From: Marinobacterium marinum | Lineage (GTDB): Bacteria > Pseudomonadota > Gammaproteobacteria > Pseudomonadales > Balneatricaceae | Assembly: GCF_013868415.1 (NCBI RefSeq) | Contig: NZ_JACEMT010000031.1 | Location: 1-64,000 of the forward strand | Direction: 5' to 3' | Length of the DNA stretch: 64,000 nt | Part shown: positions 61,136-64,000 of the stretch, one piece after another | How the letters are laid out: each line of letters starts with the position of its first letter | Position numbering within the stretch: the stretch's first letter is position 1 | Program-made: the position numbers and the translations under genes | The notes under the pieces: generated by a model | What the model was told of the DNA's origin: nothing | Seen by the model: only the letters and a program-made list of their open reading frames with translations | The model's database searches: none

Positions 61136-63217
61136 TCAGGTCGATGCGTAATGTTTCAACAAGTTCGGTATATCAATAATCAGGGCAATGCGCCCGTCAC
61201 CGGTAATGGTTGCTCCGGACAGGCCCGGCGTACCGTGCAGAATGCTTCCCAGCGGTTTGATAACCACTTCTTCCTGCCCAACCAGCTGGTCCACAACAAA
61301 GCCCACTCGGCTTGTTCCCACGCTGACAATCACGACATGTCCCTGATCCGGCAGATCGGCATCCGCCTGTCCCTGTACCAGCCAACGCTTGAGGTGGAAC
61401 AGCGGCAATGCCTGGTCTCGAACGATAATGACCTGCTGCCCATCAACCACATTGGTCCTGGTCAGGTCCAGGTTGAATATTTCGTTCACGTTCACCAACG
61501 GCAGGGCAAAGGCTTGTCCTTCCAACATGACCATCAGAGTCGGCATGATTGCCAGCGTCAACGGTACCTGAATCGCAATCCGGGTACCTTGCCCCAGCAG
61601 CGAGTCAATGCTCAGCGTGCCGTTGAGCTGGGTGATCTTGGTTTTGACCACGTCCATGCCGACACCACGCCCGGACACGTCCGATACTTCGGTTTTGGTT
61701 GAAAAGCCCGCCTGAAAGATCAGGTTGAAACACTCCTGATCGGTCAGCCTGCGCGCCGCTTCCATATCCATCATGCCACGCTTGACGGCCAGACTTCTCA
61801 GGATTTCCGGGTCCATGCCCGCACCGTCGTCCTGAATAATCAACAGGATATGATCACCTTCCTGCTCAGCCGACAGCAGCACATGACCTTCCCGCGGCTT
61901 GCCAAGCGCTTCGCGCTTGTCGGGTGCTTCAATACCGTGATCAATGGCGTTGCGCACCAGGTGGATCAATGGATCAGCCAGCGCTTCCACCAGATTTTTG
62001 TCCAGATCGGTATCTTCGCCGCGCAGTTCCAGGCGCACTTCCTTCTGCAGGTTTCGCGACAAGTCTCGAATCAGGCGCGGGAAGCGTCCAAACACCTTTT
62101 TAACCGGCTGCATTCGAGTCTTCATTACCGAAGTCTGCAGATCCGCTGTCACCATATCCAGTGTGCCCAGCGCCTTGGCCATCTCTTCGTCTTCACGGGA
62201 GCCGCCCAGACGCACCAAACGATTGCGCACCAGCACCAGCTCGCCAACCATGTTCATGATCTTGTCCAGCAGGCGCGTATCCACGCGTACATTGGTCTCG
62301 GCGGCAGGCTTGCTGGCTGCCGCCGTCTTGGCCTTAGCGTCCCGTGCCACCGGCTCCCGCTCAACAGCTGGTGCAGACGCCGGGACGGGAGACGGGGCAG
62401 GAACGGGCGTCGGTGCCGATACCGCTGGCGCAGCCGGCATCACCGGAGCGCTTGTACTGTCGTCTTCCTGCAGATGGGCAAATGCCCCTTCACCCGCCGA
62501 CTGCAGTTCATCCAGCAGGGCCTCGAACTCATCATCCGTAATCAGGTCACCATCGGGTGCCGACGTTTCGGTAGCTGCCGCTGCGCCAGGTCCCTTGCCG
62601 GCCCCGTGCAATTCATCCAGCAACGCCTCGAATTCATCTTCAGTGATCAGGTCCTCTTCGTCATCGTCGCCGCCATCAGCCACGACCGGGCTCTGAGCAT
62701 GGCTGTCCGCCAGGTCGCCCAGCAGCATTTCGAAGTCGTCCAATGGTGTATTCGGGTTTACCGGCGTACCGTTTTCGACCGGTTCCGGCGAGGGTGCCGC
62801 AGGCGGAGGCGGTTCAACAGAGGCAATGCCACCCTCGGCAAGCTGCACCAGCGTCTGCAGCAGTTCGGCAGGTGCCGGCTCCGGCTCGAATCCGGCACGC
62901 ACGGATTCAAACATGGCATTAATGGTATCCAGCGCCTGTAACACCACGTCCATCAACGCCGGGTTGATGCTCAACTCGCCATTGCGCAGCAGGTCAAACA
63001 GGTTTTCGGCCTTGTGGCAGCACTCCACCATGGCGTCCAGCTGCAAAAAGCCGGCACCACCCTTGACGGTATGAAAACCGCGAAAGATGGCGTTCAACAA
63101 ATCCTTGTCATCAGGGCGCTGCTCCAGATCCACCAGCTGCCCTGAGAGTTGCTCCAGGATTTCCCCTGCTTCTACGAGAAAATCTTCCAGAATTTCCTGA
63201 TCGACACCCAAACTCAT
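61136..63217 (-). CDS. cheA: Chemotaxis histidine kinase CheA
   Basis: A 693-residue kinase. P1 has H49 (FRGFHTVKGGAGF). Instead of a clear P2 domain there is an acidic, Pro/Ala-rich linker (about 112-310) with three similar short helices: DDFEMLLGDL, EDEFEALLDEL and DDEFEALLDEL. P3 follows (TRLLDKIMNMVGELVLVRNR), then P4 with N423 (LVRNAIDHGIEAP), DDGAGMD and GRGVGMDVVK, then a CheW-like P5 to the end. It phosphorylates CheY and CheB of the flagellar-type system. It starts 12 bp after cheZ. Confidence 0.95.
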   Translation of the reverse strand: MSLGVDQEILEDFLVEAGEILEQLSGQLVDLEQRPDDKDLLNAIFRGFHTVKGGAGFLQLDAMVECCHKAENLFDLLRNGELSINPALMDVVLQALDTINAMFESVRAGFEPEPAPAELLQTLVQLAEGGIASVEPPPPAAPSPEPVENGTPVNPNTPLDDFEMLLGDLADSHAQSPVVADGGDDDEEDLITEDEFEALLDELHGAGKGPGAAAATETSAPDGDLITDDEFEALLDELQSAGEGAFAHLQEDDSTSAPVMPAAPAVSAPTPVPAPSPVPASAPAVEREPVARDAKAKTAAASKPAAETNVRVDTRLLDKIMNMVGELVLVRNRLVRLGGSREDEEMAKALGTLDMVTADLQTSVMKTRMQPVKKVFGRFPRLIRDLSRNLQKEVRLELRGEDTDLDKNLVEALADPLIHLVRNAIDHGIEAPDKREALGKPREGHVLLSAEQEGDHILLIIQDDGAGMDPEILRSLAVKRGMMDMEAARRLTDQECFNLIFQAGFSTKTEVSDVSGRGVGMDVVKTKITQLNGTLSIDSLLGQGTRIAIQVPLTLAIMPTLMVMLEGQAFALPLVNVNEIFNLDLTRTNVVDGQQVIIVRDQALPLFHLKRWLVQGQADADLPDQGHVVIVSVGTSRVGFVVDQLVGQEEVVIKPLGSILHGTPGLSGATITGDGRIALIIDIPNLLKHYAST

Positions 63218-63229
63218 AGCGAGCTCCTA

Positions 63230-64000
63230 TCAAAATCCCAGGCTGGACAGCAGGTCATCAACATCATCCTGGTTACACACCGTATCTCGATTGGCCTTTG
63301 GCAGCTGCGGTCCTTCCGCCTGCACCCTGTCTCGGTCCTGTGCGCTGGCGGTCTGCTCGGCCGCTGCGGGATTGCCTCCCGCCTCGTCCGCCGACAAGGG
63401 AGCCGTTTCCAGACTGCTCAACTGCTCAACCTTGGCCGCCATATCCATCAATTTGACCAGTTGACCTTCGACCTGAGTGACCAGGGTGATGACACGCCGG
63501 ATCAATTGACCGGTAATGTCCTGCACGCTCTGGGACACCAGAATATCGGTTAATGTGGCACGCAGCTCGGCGATGGTTGCTTCCGACTGGTTTTTCAGTT
63601 CACAGGTTCGGTCATAGGTGCCGTTCAGGGCCGAAAACTCCCCTTCCAGCTGACCGACCAGCAGCAACAGCTCCTTGAAACGCTCGCTCTGCAGGTCCAG
63701 CTTGTCCACCAGACTCAGGGAGCGATCCACACGATCCATGGTGTCATGCGCATTTTTTTCCGTCAGCTCGATCACGTAGCTCAGCCGATCCGACGCATCA
63801 CCGATGGCCGGCAGGCTTTCTTCCCCCTGCCGGGGCATTTGATCCCCCACATCGCTGGAAAACGCCTTGATCGCCTCGTGCAGACCCCGTGTCAAATGAC
63901 CAACTTCGTTGTAAAACACCTGATGACGGGCAAACTGCAGTTCGTTAATCAGCCCCATGGCGGCCGGCAGGTTACCGGCCTCCAGCTCCGCAACCAGCAT
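63230..64000 (-). CDS. cheZ: CheY-P phosphatase CheZ, 5' end outside the window
   Basis: The 256 residues seen form most of CheZ: FARHQVFYNEVGHLTRGLHE, the long four-helix bundle, the catalytic region QSVQDITGQLIRRVITLVTQ (with the conserved Asp-Gln-like pair region) and the C-terminal CheY-binding tail NQDDVDDLLSSLGF. The Met at the window edge is probably internal, because CheZ normally has about 20-30 residues before this point. It dephosphorylates CheY-P. Confidence 0.93.
   Translation of the reverse strand: MLVAELEAGNLPAAMGLINELQFARHQVFYNEVGHLTRGLHEAIKAFSSDVGDQMPRQGEESLPAIGDASDRLSYVIELTEKNAHDTMDRVDRSLSLVDKLDLQSERFKELLLLVGQLEGEFSALNGTYDRTCELKNQSEATIAELRATLTDILVSQSVQDITGQLIRRVITLVTQVEGQLVKLMDMAAKVEQLSSLETAPLSADEAGGNPAAAEQTASAQDRDRVQAEGPQLPKANRDTVCNQDDVDDLLSSLGF

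Noticed and set aside
60350-61702. Plus-strand open frame of 450 codons across cheB and cheA
   Set aside because: It runs antisense to two well-supported genes and shows no family motif; long antisense frames are common in GC-rich coding DNA.

Overview
The window is bacterial chromosome from a gammaproteobacterium. The gene families and orders recall the Pseudomonas/Marinobacter/Oceanospirillales group: a Pil-Chp cluster, ccmABCDEFGHI beside a chemotaxis operon with ParC/ParP, a fused MrpAB antiporter, and a 787-residue LigA. A marine or halophilic habitat fits the Mrp antiporter and the acidic surface protein, but the genus cannot be settled from sequence alone. Most of the DNA is moderately GC-rich. 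The surface-polysaccharide region (about 10.5-20.6 kb) and the acyltransferase at 34-35 kb contain AT-rich stretches.

Layout. (1) 1-2532: an IS66 element (tnpC, tnpB, tnpA on the minus strand) whose left end coincides with the first base. (2) 2797-10429: a twitching-type chemosensory operon (PilG-like, PilH, PilI, PilJ, ChpA) closed by a strong terminator. (3) 10.5-12.9 kb: an AT-rich acyltransferase gene, then an intact IS30 element inserted inside the decayed remains of an older IS30 relative. (4) 12.9-19.7 kb: three glycosyltransferases and a Wzm/Wzt polysaccharide ABC exporter. (5) 19.7-23.2 kb: a periplasmic PpiC foldase, a secreted protein with nine Thr-Asp-Pro repeats, and a well-translated, acidic surface-layer-like protein. 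(6) 23.4-35.3 kb: a complete type II secretion operon in the order acyltransferase-E-F-G-H-I-J-K-L-M-C-D-lipoprotein (minus strand), with a lipid-anchored GspD. (7) 35.5-43.3 kb: an Mrp Na+/H+ antiporter operon running into mnmC, then a CBS-domain gene. (8) 44.0-55.6 kb (minus strand): ccmABCDEFG-ccmH-ccmI-zipA-ligA-yheU-DUF4126. (9) 55.8-58.0 kb: a FliK-like and a small FlhB-like gene. (10) 58.0-64.0 kb (minus strand): cheZ-cheA-cheB-parC-parP-DUF2802. cheZ is cut by the window end.

How the genes work together. Regions 3-6 look like one cell-envelope programme: sugars are assembled by glycosyltransferases, decorated by O-acyltransferases and exported by Wzm/Wzt. A surface-layer-like protein and a repeat protein lie next to a periplasmic foldase and a full type II secretion machine. 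I infer, but cannot prove, that this is a surface-layer assembly and glycan-anchoring locus. Regions 2 and 10 are two separate chemosensory systems (pilus-type and flagellar-type).

Most notable points: the surface/T2SS super-locus; the IS30-in-IS30 nesting with a 2-bp target duplication and a restorable reading frame; repeated short acidic helices in the CheA linker that resemble the CheZ C-terminal tail; a PilG with a long extra N-terminal region; and an abrupt base-composition switch inside a glycosyltransferase gene.
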